Source: an uncultured Vampirovibrio sp. | Lineage (GTDB): Bacteria; Cyanobacteriota; Vampirovibrionia; Gastranaerophilales; Gastranaerophilaceae | Direction of reading: 5' to 3' | DNA length: 64,000 bases | Assembly: GCA_910583725.1 (NCBI GenBank) | Contig: CAJTXZ010000008.1 | Location: 36,976-100,975, forward strand | Translations under genes and position numbers: made by a program | Shown here: in pieces, positions 26,981-35,504 of the stretch | Layout: the number at the start of each line of letters is the position of its first letter | Position numbering within the stretch: position 1 is the stretch's first letter | Notes under the pieces: model-generated | The model's input: the letters and a program-made list of their open reading frames with translations, nothing else | Databases searched by the model: none | What the model was told of the DNA's origin: nothing

Positions 26981-27841
26981 TTATTTTTTGCTTTGGAGTT
27001 CTTTAAGGGTGATATCTCTTTTGTATGAAAGTGCGTCTGTAAATTCAAGTGTTTTATTGTACACAGTTTCTTTCTCATTATCATAAAGTACTAAATGATA
27101 GCTGTCTTTAAGCTCTATATATTCTTTATAAAAAGATGAAACATTATTGTAAACAAATTTTGCACTTTTTGTACTGGTCAAATCATCTTCAAGTGAATGA
27201 ATTATTAAAATTGGCGCGTGAACTTTTTTAATATTATGCCTTACTTTTTTAGAGAGCATCAATAGTTCATATATAGAACTTAGCGGATAATTATCCATGG
27301 CGACTGTGTTTTTGCTCATTAGTTTTGAAATAGTGTTTCTTACCTTGATGTTTTTAATGCCGTAAGGCTCTCTTTCAGGGAAGGTGTAATAATATCTTAA
27401 AATTGTATAAAGACCTATGGGCATAAGGAAGTTATACCAAGGAATTGTCCAGCCATCTAAGAATAAGGTTGTGGATAAACATATAAGCCCTGTTATGTCT
27501 TTATTTTCCTGTGCCAGATTCAGTGCAAGCACGGCGCCAAGGCATAAGCCGCCAACAAAAAAGTCGGCATAGTTTTTTCTTAGCTCTTTATATCTGTCGT
27601 TTGCAAAACTTCGCCAGTCTTCTTCTTTAACTGAATAAATATCTATAGGATGATCGCCATGCCCCGGCAGGCAGTAGCAGTAAACATCAAAGCCGTTATC
27701 ATATAAAAATTTTGCGTATTTTTTTAATTCAAACGGGCTTCCGGTTAAGCCATGGAATAACATGACAGCACGATTTGGCAGAACTGTTTCTCTATGGATT
27801 AAAATATAGTCCATATCGCTTTTTCTAACTTTTGTGTTCAT
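26981..27841 (-). CDS. Alpha/beta hydrolase with cysteine at the nucleophile position
   Basis: The 286-residue protein has the hydrolase fold of carboxylesterase/monoacylglycerol lipase type: oxyanion-side motif LFHGLTGSPFE (28-38), CLPGHG (57-62), the nucleophile elbow G-L-C100-L-G (98-102), acid D219 or D220 in HSLEDD and H249 in DSYHL. In most relatives the elbow is G-x-S-x-G. Cys at this site is known in dienelactone hydrolases and gives weaker esterase or thioesterase activity. There is no signal peptide, so it is cytoplasmic. It lies 5 bp after the aminotransferase gene and may act in the same pathway. Confidence 0.88.
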   Translation of the reverse strand: MNTKVRKSDMDYILIHRETVLPNRAVMLFHGLTGSPFELKKYAKFLYDNGFDVYCYCLPGHGDHPIDIYSVKEEDWRSFANDRYKELRKNYADFFVGGLCLGAVLALNLAQENKDITGLICLSTTLFLDGWTIPWYNFLMPIGLYTILRYYYTFPEREPYGIKNIKVRNTISKLMSKNTVAMDNYPLSSIYELLMLSKKVRHNIKKVHAPILIIHSLEDDLTSTKSAKFVYNNVSSFYKEYIELKDSYHLVLYDNEKETVYNKTLEFTDALSYKRDITLKELQSKK

Positions 27842-27846
27842 ATTAT

Positions 27847-29232
27847 TTAGCTGAACCTCTTGAATAGTTTATCTATAAGTTCAATTGCCATATCAATTTC
27901 TTCATTTGTAATCGTAACCGGCGGCACAAGGGTGATTACGTTTTTGAAATATCCGCCGTTATTTAAAACAAGTCCGCATTTTTCGCCTTTATATTCAAGA
28001 TTTCCTTTTAGTCCTTCTTCAATAATATTGTCGCAAAGCTCTTTATCAGGCGTAAAACCGTCATCTTTTGTACATTCTATTCTAAGCGCAAGGCCCAGAC
28101 CATCTACGTTGCCTATAGTTTTATATCTCGATTTCAAGCACTTAAGCCCATCAAGGAATCTTTTACCTTTATTTTTTATTTCATCTTCAAAATTATGTTC
28201 TTCAAATGCATCCATTACTGCATTGCCTGCTGCACATCCTATTGGATTTGATGAATAGGTGGAGTGGGTTCTTCCTGCAGGCCAAATTTCGGGGTTAATC
28301 ATTTCTTCTCTTGCCCAAAGCCCACCAAGAGGATTTAGGCCGTTTGTTAAAGATTTACCAAATGTTATAACATCCGGTTTTACACCAAAATGTTCTATTG
28401 ACCACAATTTTCCAGTTCTATAAAATCCCATTTGAATTTCATCCGCAACAAAAAGTATACCAAATTTATCAAGAACTCTTTTTAGCTCCTTGAAATATCC
28501 CATAGGAGGAACAATATAGCCGCCTGTGCCTTGAACCGGTTCTGCTATGAATGCTACGTATTCACATTTTTTGGTTGAGGGGTCATAGAAGGATTTATAC
28601 TCGCTTTCAAAGTTTTTTTCAAATTGTTTTACGCAATAAAAATTGCAGTCTTCACATTTTTTGCCATAGTGACATCTGTAGCAGTAAGGGAATGGCACAA
28701 AATGCGCCCTGTCGCCAAAGTGGCCGTAGTTTTCTCTGTATCTGAAACTTGAGGTAACACTTGATGTTCCTATGGTTCTTCCGTGATATCCGCCCATAAA
28801 GGCAAAAAGAAGGTTTTTTCCTGTGTAGTTTCTTACAAGCTTCAAGGCATCTTCGACTGCCTGTGCGCCGCCTACATTGAAATGTACTCTGCCTTTAAGG
28901 TTGAACCTTTTTTCGTTTGCTTTTGCAATTTTTGATGCCAGAAGTACTTTATTTTCAAATAAAAACCTTGATGCAATCTGGGGCATGGTGTTTAAGCAGT
29001 CAATAACAGCGTCAGAAATTTTTTTGTTTTTGTATCCGAGGTTGCAGCTTGCATACCACATTTGTAAATCAAGATATGGTGTGTTTTTTTCATCAAACAT
29101 ATAAGTGCCTTCGCAGCCTGTAAATATTTTTGGCATTTTGCTATAGTGTGTGGTGTCTCCCCAGGAGCAATATTTTTCGTCTAAGCTTCTGATTTCTTCT
29201 TCTGTTAGTGTTTTTTGTTTTAAATCCTGCAT
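27847..29232 (-). CDS. Class III PLP-dependent aminotransferase
   Basis: The 461-residue protein has the class III fold signature: FNVGGAQAVEDALKL, GGYHGRTIG, VADEIQMGFYRTG with the PLP-binding Asp, and the Schiff-base lysine in TFGKSLTNGL. A cysteine-rich loop PYCYRCHYGKKCEDCNFYC, which probably binds zinc, is present as in several GABA/ornithine-type transaminases. The substrate cannot be read from sequence. It starts one base after the stop of the HAD phosphatase gene and is followed 5 bp later by a hydrolase, which points to a short unknown biosynthetic or salvage pathway. Confidence 0.92.
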   Translation of the reverse strand: MQDLKQKTLTEEEIRSLDEKYCSWGDTTHYSKMPKIFTGCEGTYMFDEKNTPYLDLQMWYASCNLGYKNKKISDAVIDCLNTMPQIASRFLFENKVLLASKIAKANEKRFNLKGRVHFNVGGAQAVEDALKLVRNYTGKNLLFAFMGGYHGRTIGTSSVTSSFRYRENYGHFGDRAHFVPFPYCYRCHYGKKCEDCNFYCVKQFEKNFESEYKSFYDPSTKKCEYVAFIAEPVQGTGGYIVPPMGYFKELKRVLDKFGILFVADEIQMGFYRTGKLWSIEHFGVKPDVITFGKSLTNGLNPLGGLWAREEMINPEIWPAGRTHSTYSSNPIGCAAGNAVMDAFEEHNFEDEIKNKGKRFLDGLKCLKSRYKTIGNVDGLGLALRIECTKDDGFTPDKELCDNIIEEGLKGNLEYKGEKCGLVLNNGGYFKNVITLVPPVTITNEEIDMAIELIDKLFKRFS

Positions 29233-29892
29233 TTATATATCCCCTTCCTTAGATAAGTAGCTTAAAATATCGAAAAAATTGTCAAATTCAACAAAATTTA
29301 TCTTGTTTTTTAAGCAATGTTTTTTTAAACTGTTCTTAGCAAACAACAGTTTAGACTTGCTTGCAATACACCTATCGGATAATCCATCACCGGCGTATAT
29401 AAATTTTTCATTTTTTTGAATTTTTGCACATTTACATGTTCCGAGGCTTAAATCACATCTTTTCTCTTCATTTGGAAAACTTAATTCAAATTTTAAATAA
29501 TTATTTTCTTCAAAAATATTCAGTTTATTTGAATAAAAATTTATATCAGATATGTTTAACTTTTTTAGTACATAATTAATAAAATAATCAAATCCATCGC
29601 TTAAAATTGTAAGTTTTAGCCCGCATGTTTTTGTTTTTGTGTAAAATTCTATAAAACCATCCTGAATTTCAATAGAGTCAAGATATTCGTGCAATTTTAT
29701 CCTGTCTAAATTTTTGATTAAATTAAGCTGATTTTGCATACAGGTTTTTGAATCTATTTTTCCTTCAATCCAGTCTTTTTCAACATCAAGCCACTTGATA
29801 TCGGCAAAATTTTTAAAGAAAGAATTAACGGTGTCATATTTTGTAATTGTGCCGTCAAAATCAAGATATATTGAATTATAATCTTTAAACAT
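29233..29892 (-). CDS. HAD-superfamily (subfamily IB, MtnX-like) phosphatase
   Basis: The 219-residue protein has the nucleophile motif YLDFDGTITKYD, motif II ILSDGFDYF and the acidic motif FIYAGDGLSDRC. The layout is that of MtnX or phosphoserine-phosphatase-like HAD enzymes acting on small phosphorylated metabolites. A CKCAK segment sits before motif IV. It is the first gene of the operon with the class III aminotransferase (no gap). Substrate unknown; neither methionine salvage nor serine genes are nearby. Confidence 0.88.
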   Translation of the reverse strand: MFKDYNSIYLDFDGTITKYDTVNSFFKNFADIKWLDVEKDWIEGKIDSKTCMQNQLNLIKNLDRIKLHEYLDSIEIQDGFIEFYTKTKTCGLKLTILSDGFDYFINYVLKKLNISDINFYSNKLNIFEENNYLKFELSFPNEEKRCDLSLGTCKCAKIQKNEKFIYAGDGLSDRCIASKSKLLFAKNSLKKHCLKNKINFVEFDNFFDILSYLSKEGDI

Positions 29893-30035
29893 TTTATTTT
29901 TGCCTTGGTTATATTAATTTATATATTAAATATTAAAACAAGCAAAATAAAATGTAAAAAAATACTTAATTAATCATTAACTATTGCTGATTTTACGACA
30001 AGATGAGGTAATTTTATATGCCAAAATATAAACTT

Positions 30036-30761
30036 TCATCTGCCAGGGCGCACTGATGCCATTTTAGATTTTGTCAGGTTTATAAAATCTTTTGCATAAT
30101 TAACAGGCACGGCAAAGCCAATTCCTATGTTTGACCTGTTGTTGTCGGGGTTATATATTGACTGGTTAATACCAATCACCTGACCGTCTAAGTTTAATAG
30201 CGGACCGCCTGAACAGCCCGGGTTTATAGCAGCGTCTGTCTGGATTTTTTTTCTTTGATAATCAATTCTTGAGATTATTCCTGTTGTAAGCGTGCCTCTA
30301 AAACCAAAAGGATTTCCTATAGCAAGTACTCTTTGGCCTACTTTTACATTTTCACTGTTGCCAAAAGATATTACAGGAAGAGGTTTTTTCGGGTTGATCT
30401 TAATTATTGCAAGGTCATTTTTATCCTTCAAAACAGCAAGTACTTCGCCTTTATAACTTTGGCCGTTTGCAGTTGTCACTTCTATATTTTTTGCCTTATT
30501 TATAACATGAGAACTTGTTAAAATTGCGCCGTTTGAATCTATAACGCAGCCTGTACCTGATGATACGCCTTCATCAAGCTGGGCGTCAATGGCTACGATT
30601 GCAGGGGTTATTCTTTCGTAAATTTTTGTAAAGGCGTTTTCTTCAGAACTTGCAGCAAACGCTGGAGCACTTATTGGGTAAAAAGGCATGGAAAAAAATA
30701 AAAAAAATGACAAACATGCTAGCAATATTTTCTTTGTTAATGTTTTATAAAGTCTATACAT
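30036..30761 (-). CDS. Exported HtrA/Deg-like serine protease without PDZ
   Basis: The 241-residue protein has a signal peptide (hydrophobic core about 11-35, cleavage near FAAS) and one trypsin-like domain with the triad H85 (TSSHV), D116 (KNDLAI) and S184 (NPGCSGGP). HtrA proteases usually have one or two C-terminal PDZ domains; here the protein ends right after the protease domain. The residue before the catalytic Ser is Cys instead of the usual Asn (GNSGGP). It is probably a periplasmic quality-control protease. It is monocistronic, divergent from the DUF561 gene. Confidence 0.9.
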   Translation of the reverse strand: MYRLYKTLTKKILLACLSFFLFFSMPFYPISAPAFAASSEENAFTKIYERITPAIVAIDAQLDEGVSSGTGCVIDSNGAILTSSHVINKAKNIEVTTANGQSYKGEVLAVLKDKNDLAIIKINPKKPLPVISFGNSENVKVGQRVLAIGNPFGFRGTLTTGIISRIDYQRKKIQTDAAINPGCSGGPLLNLDGQVIGINQSIYNPDNNRSNIGIGFAVPVNYAKDFINLTKSKMASVRPGR

Positions 30762-30821
30762 TCAACAATACTCCGATTTTATAGTATAATTAAATTAAAA
30801 CATTACACCTGTAAAATTAAA

Positions 30822-30850
30822 TTGCTCCAGATATTTAAGTGTGTTATAAT
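30822..30850 (+). promoter_or_regulatory. Sigma-70-type promoter of the DUF561 gene
   Basis: TTGCTC (30822-30827), a 17-bp spacer and a perfect TATAAT (30845-30850), 28 bp before the ATG. Confidence 0.65.
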
Positions 30851-30878
30851 TCTTTTAACTTTTACGAAAGGAAGAAAA

Positions 30879-31664
30879 ATGAGAAATATTGATGTTTTTA
30901 AAAAACATTTGAGAGAAAGACGAGCCGTAAAAATTATTGCCGGCATTGATAATTACGATGTTGAAAGCGTAAAAAATGTAGTTAGGGCAGCACAGCTTGG
31001 TTTAGCAAGCGCTGTTGATGTTGCAGCTGATGAAGAAGTTATTAAAACCGCAAGACAAAATACAAAGCTTCCGATTTTTGCTTCTTCCGTTGAGCCTTTT
31101 AAGCTTGCAAAGGCTGTTCAATGGGGCGCAGATGCAATTGAAATAGGCAATTTTGATGCTCTTTATAAACAAGGATTTGAATTTAATGCTGATGATGTTT
31201 ATGAAATTGCACTTGAAGCATTAACTCTTACTCCAAATGGCGTTTTCACATGTGTTACAATTCCCGGTGAAATCAAAGTTGAAGAACAGATTGAACTTGC
31301 AAGAAAGTTAGAACTTCTTGGAATTGACTTAATTCAGACAGAAGGCAGCAAAGTTGGCGCTATTGAAAAAGCTAAAACTGCAAAAGAATATTTGAATCTT
31401 GCTAAAGTTACAATTACAAACACTATGGAAATTGCAAGACATGTTGGCATTCCTATAATGACAGCTTCAGGTGTTAATGCAGATACTGCACCTCTTGCAT
31501 TTGCTGCAGGTGCTAGCGCTGTTGGTGTTGGTTCTTTTGTTAACAAGCAGGAAACACAAATCGGCATGGTAAATGCTGTTAGAAAAGTAACAGGTTCAAT
31601 TGCCTACAGAGATTCATTCAGACAAGATATTTACGAAACAAACCAACATCTTTTGATGAAGTAG
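30879..31664 (+). CDS. DUF561 (Ycf23-like) TIM-barrel protein
   Basis: The 261-residue protein is the cyanobacterial/plastid DUF561 family (Ycf23), with AVKIIAGIDNYD, ASAVDVAADEEVI, EIGNFDALY, CVTIPGEI and LIQTEGSK motifs and a TIM-barrel layout. Its function is not established. I take ATG 30879, which has AAAGGAAG 7 bp upstream. The family is nearly confined to Cyanobacteria and plastids, so this gene is the strongest phylogenetic marker in the window. It is monocistronic with a clear promoter and terminator. Confidence 0.93.
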   Translation: MRNIDVFKKHLRERRAVKIIAGIDNYDVESVKNVVRAAQLGLASAVDVAADEEVIKTARQNTKLPIFASSVEPFKLAKAVQWGADAIEIGNFDALYKQGFEFNADDVYEIALEALTLTPNGVFTCVTIPGEIKVEEQIELARKLELLGIDLIQTEGSKVGAIEKAKTAKEYLNLAKVTITNTMEIARHVGIPIMTASGVNADTAPLAFAAGASAVGVGSFVNKQETQIGMVNAVRKVTGSIAYRDSFRQDIYETNQHLLMK

Positions 31665-31682
31665 TAAATCTATTACAAAAAA

Positions 31683-31725
31683 AATAGACTGGCTCATCCT
31701 TGAATTAGAATGAGCCAGTCTATTT
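31683..31725 (+). terminator. Terminator of the DUF561 gene
   Basis: Perfect 15-bp inverted repeat (31683-31697 with 31710-31724), 19 bp after the stop. A-rich before and T-ending after, so it could work in both directions. Confidence 0.85.
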
Positions 31726-31804
31726 AGGTGAATATATAACTTTACAAAAGTTAAAATAAGACATAATTTTGTCAATTTTATCTTTGATTTGTTTTATATG
31801 GGAT

Positions 31805-32796
31805 ATGAGAATAACAAATATACTATTAGCTAATATTAATATTCCACAGATAAAATATGACAGAATAAATTTTTGTGCTTTGCGACTCCTTTGGCTGACG
31901 GGTTTAAAAAGTCTTCTGATGTTGAAATTAAAAGGGTTAAAATAAAAGATGTTAATGATAATCCTGTTGAAGCTGTAATTGCCAGTTTAAAACCGGAGCG
32001 CGGAAGAATGCTTGAGCAGGCATTTGGCGGTGATTCAAAAGAATTTAGGATTTTTGTGGGGGATAAATTAGGCTACATTGAGGTTTTTGGAACCAAGGAT
32101 GATAATATCAACAAGGATAGAGGACTTTATGTAAAAGAATTTTATACAGAGGAGAATAATTTAAGACACTATAAAGGGGCCGGGGTTGAGCTTCTTAAAT
32201 GCGCCGTAGAAGAGAGCAAGAAGAGGGGATTTGGCGGAAAAATTCATTTGACAGCTTCTAATGTTCCTCCTCCGTTTGTATTTTATTATAAAAATAATTT
32301 TATACCCGAAGAATGTGCAGACAAATATTTTGCAGCAATAGACTATGCTGCGCGCAAGAATATTCCTATATCAAGGATATTGCCAAAATATGTTACAAAT
32401 ATTGATATGAAATTGGATGAGAAAGGTGCTGAGGCATTTTTAAATAATCAGAGGCTTTTTTATGAAAGAGAGTTTAAAACAATTAATGAAGCCATAATAG
32501 AGGGCCAAAAATATGAGGCAAATTGGATTGATGCGCCGGATTCTGATGAGCATTTTTTCCAAATTATCAATACCGATAAAGATAATTGCATGCAGGAATA
32601 TTCAGCAAAAGCCAGAGAGATAAAAATTGATGGCAAAAGTTGTCTTGAGATTTATGATATAGATGATATATATGTTGATAATGCCGGTGTTTTTGAATTT
32701 GTAAAACAATCTGCCGAAAAAATTGCGGATGAGCTTGGTCTAAACAGAGTTGTATTTAACGAAGAAAGACAGCGCCCCAAAAGACGCAGATTTTAG
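31805..32796 (+). pseudogene. GNAT-like protein with a probable 5' frameshift
   Basis: The main frame (from about 31873, 307 residues) has an acetyltransferase-like core: YKGAGVELLKCAVEESKKRG followed by IHLTASN and a PFVFYYKNNF motif, as in GNAT proteins. The second half is of unknown type. It has no believable start: a TGA lies at 31858 and only a TTG without ribosome binding site follows. One frame over, ATG 31805 opens MRITNILLANINI...NFCALR, the leader type seen at 62901 (MKISNN...FGALR). One missing base at about 31880-31891 would join them (CALR to PLADGFKKS). So this is a frameshifted gene, or an assembly error, or a gene read by frameshifting. Confidence 0.6.
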
Positions 32797-32904
32797 AATA
32801 ATTATAGTGCATATTCTTGAAAGTCTTGCGAATTAAGATTTAATAAAAAATACATTGTTTTATTGTATTGATTTTATTATTTGTTACAGACAAAAAGTGC
32901 GTTT

Positions 32905-34500
32905 TTAGAGTTCCGGTCTGTTTTTGTTTGCCATATCGTTAATCATGTTCGAAATTTTGTGAGGTGTGAAGCCTGTGCAGGTATTCCAGATAAGTGTTTG
33001 TACTGCAGTTTCAGGATTTTGAGGATTTCCTTTTAGTTTGCAAATGCCTTTTAATAAATCTATTGTTCCATCCGGGCATGACTCAAAGTGGCTGCAATTT
33101 TGACAGACTTTTATTGTAAAACCTTTACTTTTTAGTTTTCTTGAGATGTCTTCCATTGCATCATACATTCGAAGATGAGCGTCGGATACAAATCTTCTTT
33201 TTTTGAATCTGAACACAACTTTTCTCATGCCATCTTCTGACACTAAATCAAGCTTGCAGACATAGTCTTTTTTGCCATCCGAAACTATTGAATTTACTGT
33301 TGCGGAGTTTACGTTTTCATCTTCGTGAATTTGTTTTTGAATACCCTTTAATGATATTTTTTTTGTAACAACTTTGAAGTTTAACATAAATGAACAGATG
33401 GGATAAAATATCAGATATAGCAGTGATTTTGGGCCAAGGCCTGATGCTAAAACGCCTGTCATTGTGCTAAAGAGCCCTAAAACTCCAAGGTGGAGTATGT
33501 ATTTAAAACCTATTCCTGATAAGAATGTGAATGAAGAATATAAAAGTGCTGTATAAATTATTAGTGCAAAAAGCGCGCCTGGTTTCAGGGTTGAAAATAC
33601 AAATTCAACAAAATACCAGGGTTTTTTATGTAAAAGCGGCAAATAGTACTTAAACAAAGAATATCTTGAAGAAAGGTTTGCGGTGCTTGCATCAAAATTT
33701 TCAACATCCACAGATGATGCCATAAAGTGGCAGTACATAGGTTTCAGGTTGTTGCTTGCAAGAAAGAGCGAGTATTTTAGTTCATCATTTCTTGTTTCAA
33801 AACAAATTCTACCCGTTTTTTCAAGCACATCTGCAGACATTGCGCAGTTATTGCCATCTATAACCTGAGCTAATTCAAACATTCGTCGTGCAATATTTAC
33901 GGTATTATTGACAAAGTGCTGCTTGGCATTTAATATTTTGTATTTTAATTTAAAGAAAAGACTTTTAGATGAGGTTCTAACCTCCAGCCTGCCTGTTAAA
34001 ATTGTGCCTTCTTCAAAAATGTTTTTATTAACCGCTTCAAGGTAATTTTGACATACGATTCTATCTGCGCCAACAAAAACAAATGCATCAAATTTATTCT
34101 CAGGGAGCAGTTTTTCTACAAACATGGAAACAGCTTTGTCTTTGGAAAAATATTCAGGATTTTCAATATAATGAATTATTGCACCATGTACGCATTCCGG
34201 CAGAAAATTAACAGAATCTTTTTCTCTTTGTGCTATAACATGGACTGAATAATTTTGTTTCGGGTATGTTTGATTGTTTAAGGATTCTAAAAGCTCTCCA
34301 AGCCTTTTATGTTTGCTGCTTGCCCATATTACAACACATAATCTGTTTTCTTTCAGATTCATCTGCTGCATATAGTGTTCCTGTTTTAGGAATTTTTTTC
34401 TCCAAAATGCTTTGAAATTGAGCGTAAAAAGGTATATGCAGTATAAAATCAGGTATAAAAATAACAAAAATAATATGAAATTTATGATTATAATATGCAT
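32905..34500 (-). CDS. Membrane GT2-like glycosyltransferase with a cysteine-rich C-terminus
   Basis: The 531-residue protein has an N-terminal membrane helix (about 4-28), a GT-A-like domain (VVIWASSKHKRLGELLESLN, FVFVGADRI in the place of the DxD region, and ISR-like GNNCAMS), two or three membrane helices (about 310-380), and a cytoplasmic tail of about 150 residues. The tail ends with C-x2-C-x5-C-x11-C-x20-C (KVCQNCSHFESC...), which could hold a metal or an iron-sulfur cluster. The fold is GT2 by impression; the acceptor is unknown. It is monocistronic, divergent from mlaE. Confidence 0.75.
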   Translation of the reverse strand: MHIIIINFILFLLFLYLILYCIYLFTLNFKAFWRKKFLKQEHYMQQMNLKENRLCVVIWASSKHKRLGELLESLNNQTYPKQNYSVHVIAQREKDSVNFLPECVHGAIIHYIENPEYFSKDKAVSMFVEKLLPENKFDAFVFVGADRIVCQNYLEAVNKNIFEEGTILTGRLEVRTSSKSLFFKLKYKILNAKQHFVNNTVNIARRMFELAQVIDGNNCAMSADVLEKTGRICFETRNDELKYSLFLASNNLKPMYCHFMASSVDVENFDASTANLSSRYSLFKYYLPLLHKKPWYFVEFVFSTLKPGALFALIIYTALLYSSFTFLSGIGFKYILHLGVLGLFSTMTGVLASGLGPKSLLYLIFYPICSFMLNFKVVTKKISLKGIQKQIHEDENVNSATVNSIVSDGKKDYVCKLDLVSEDGMRKVVFRFKKRRFVSDAHLRMYDAMEDISRKLKSKGFTIKVCQNCSHFESCPDGTIDLLKGICKLKGNPQNPETAVQTLIWNTCTGFTPHKISNMINDMANKNRPEL

Positions 34501-34594
34501 TGCATTATTTTAAATAAAAATCCATCAAAAATCTAGCTTTTTTTACGATATTTTGCGATAATTATACCAAGTTTTCATTTGAACCGGAAAAATT

Positions 34595-35335
34595 ATGATT
34601 TCACTTTTAGGACAATGTGTACAAAATTTTATAGAGGCTATAAAATATACATTCAAAGGTAATGTTACCCTAAAGAGTGTGATATCTCAGGCTGCAAAAA
34701 TTGGCTTTGATTCTCTTGGTATATCTTTGATGATAGTATTGATAGCATCTTCTGTTATTGCTCTGCAGGTTTCAAAACAGTTTTTATTAAGCGGAGCAGA
34801 AGATTATATTGGGGGATTTCTCGGCGTTGCCTTAATAAGAGAAATCGCTCCCGGTTTTGCAGCTCTTGCTATAGGTGCACGCGCAGGAACCGCAATAACC
34901 GCGCAGATTGCTAATATGAAAGTAACTTCTCAGGTAGATGCTATGAGAGTTCTTGGCGTGAATCCTGTCGGATATTATTTTGCGCCAAGAATTATCGCAG
35001 GCGCCTTTGGGGTTATGTTTGTTGTAATTTTGGCTGAATTTATAGGTGTTGTTGGCGGCATGGCTGTTTCATATTTTTCTATCAGCCTGCATCCAAACAG
35101 GTATTTTAATTCTGTTTGGCTTATGTTTAATACTAAGGATATTTATATAAGCGTCCTTAAGGGGTTTATATTTGGGGCTATAATTTCAACTGTTTGTGCA
35201 ACGGTTGGGTATAATACTGTTGGCGGAGCTAAAAATGTCGGTGATTCAACCACGAAATCTGCAATACTTTGCACCATTTATCTTTTATTGGCTGATTTAT
35301 TGATGGGATTTTTATTCTATACAAGCAATTATTAA
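34595..35335 (+). CDS. mlaE: MlaE/YrbE-family ABC permease
   Basis: The 246-residue permease belongs to the MlaE/TTG2B (Ycf63-like) family that moves phospholipids or other lipids between outer and inner membrane. It has the family block REIAPGFAALAIGARAGTAITAQIANM and DAMRVLGVNPVGY, and six hydrophobic segments. The ATPase (MlaF) and MCE protein (MlaD) are not adjacent. It implies an outer membrane. It is followed by a 169-bp gap and the histidine kinase. Confidence 0.92.
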   Translation: MISLLGQCVQNFIEAIKYTFKGNVTLKSVISQAAKIGFDSLGISLMIVLIASSVIALQVSKQFLLSGAEDYIGGFLGVALIREIAPGFAALAIGARAGTAITAQIANMKVTSQVDAMRVLGVNPVGYYFAPRIIAGAFGVMFVVILAEFIGVVGGMAVSYFSISLHPNRYFNSVWLMFNTKDIYISVLKGFIFGAIISTVCATVGYNTVGGAKNVGDSTTKSAILCTIYLLLADLLMGFLFYTSNY

Positions 35336-35504
35336 TATTTACTTATTTTTTGTAATTTTTGCAGTATTACGGAATTTTTTTGCGCCTTTAAAAAATATTA
35401 TCTTTTATAGTTTTAAAACTACCCGTTAGGGTAATATATTATATTCTATTTTCGCTTCAAACTATATTCAAAAGTTGTTTAATAAACGTTTAATAAACAT
35501 CACA

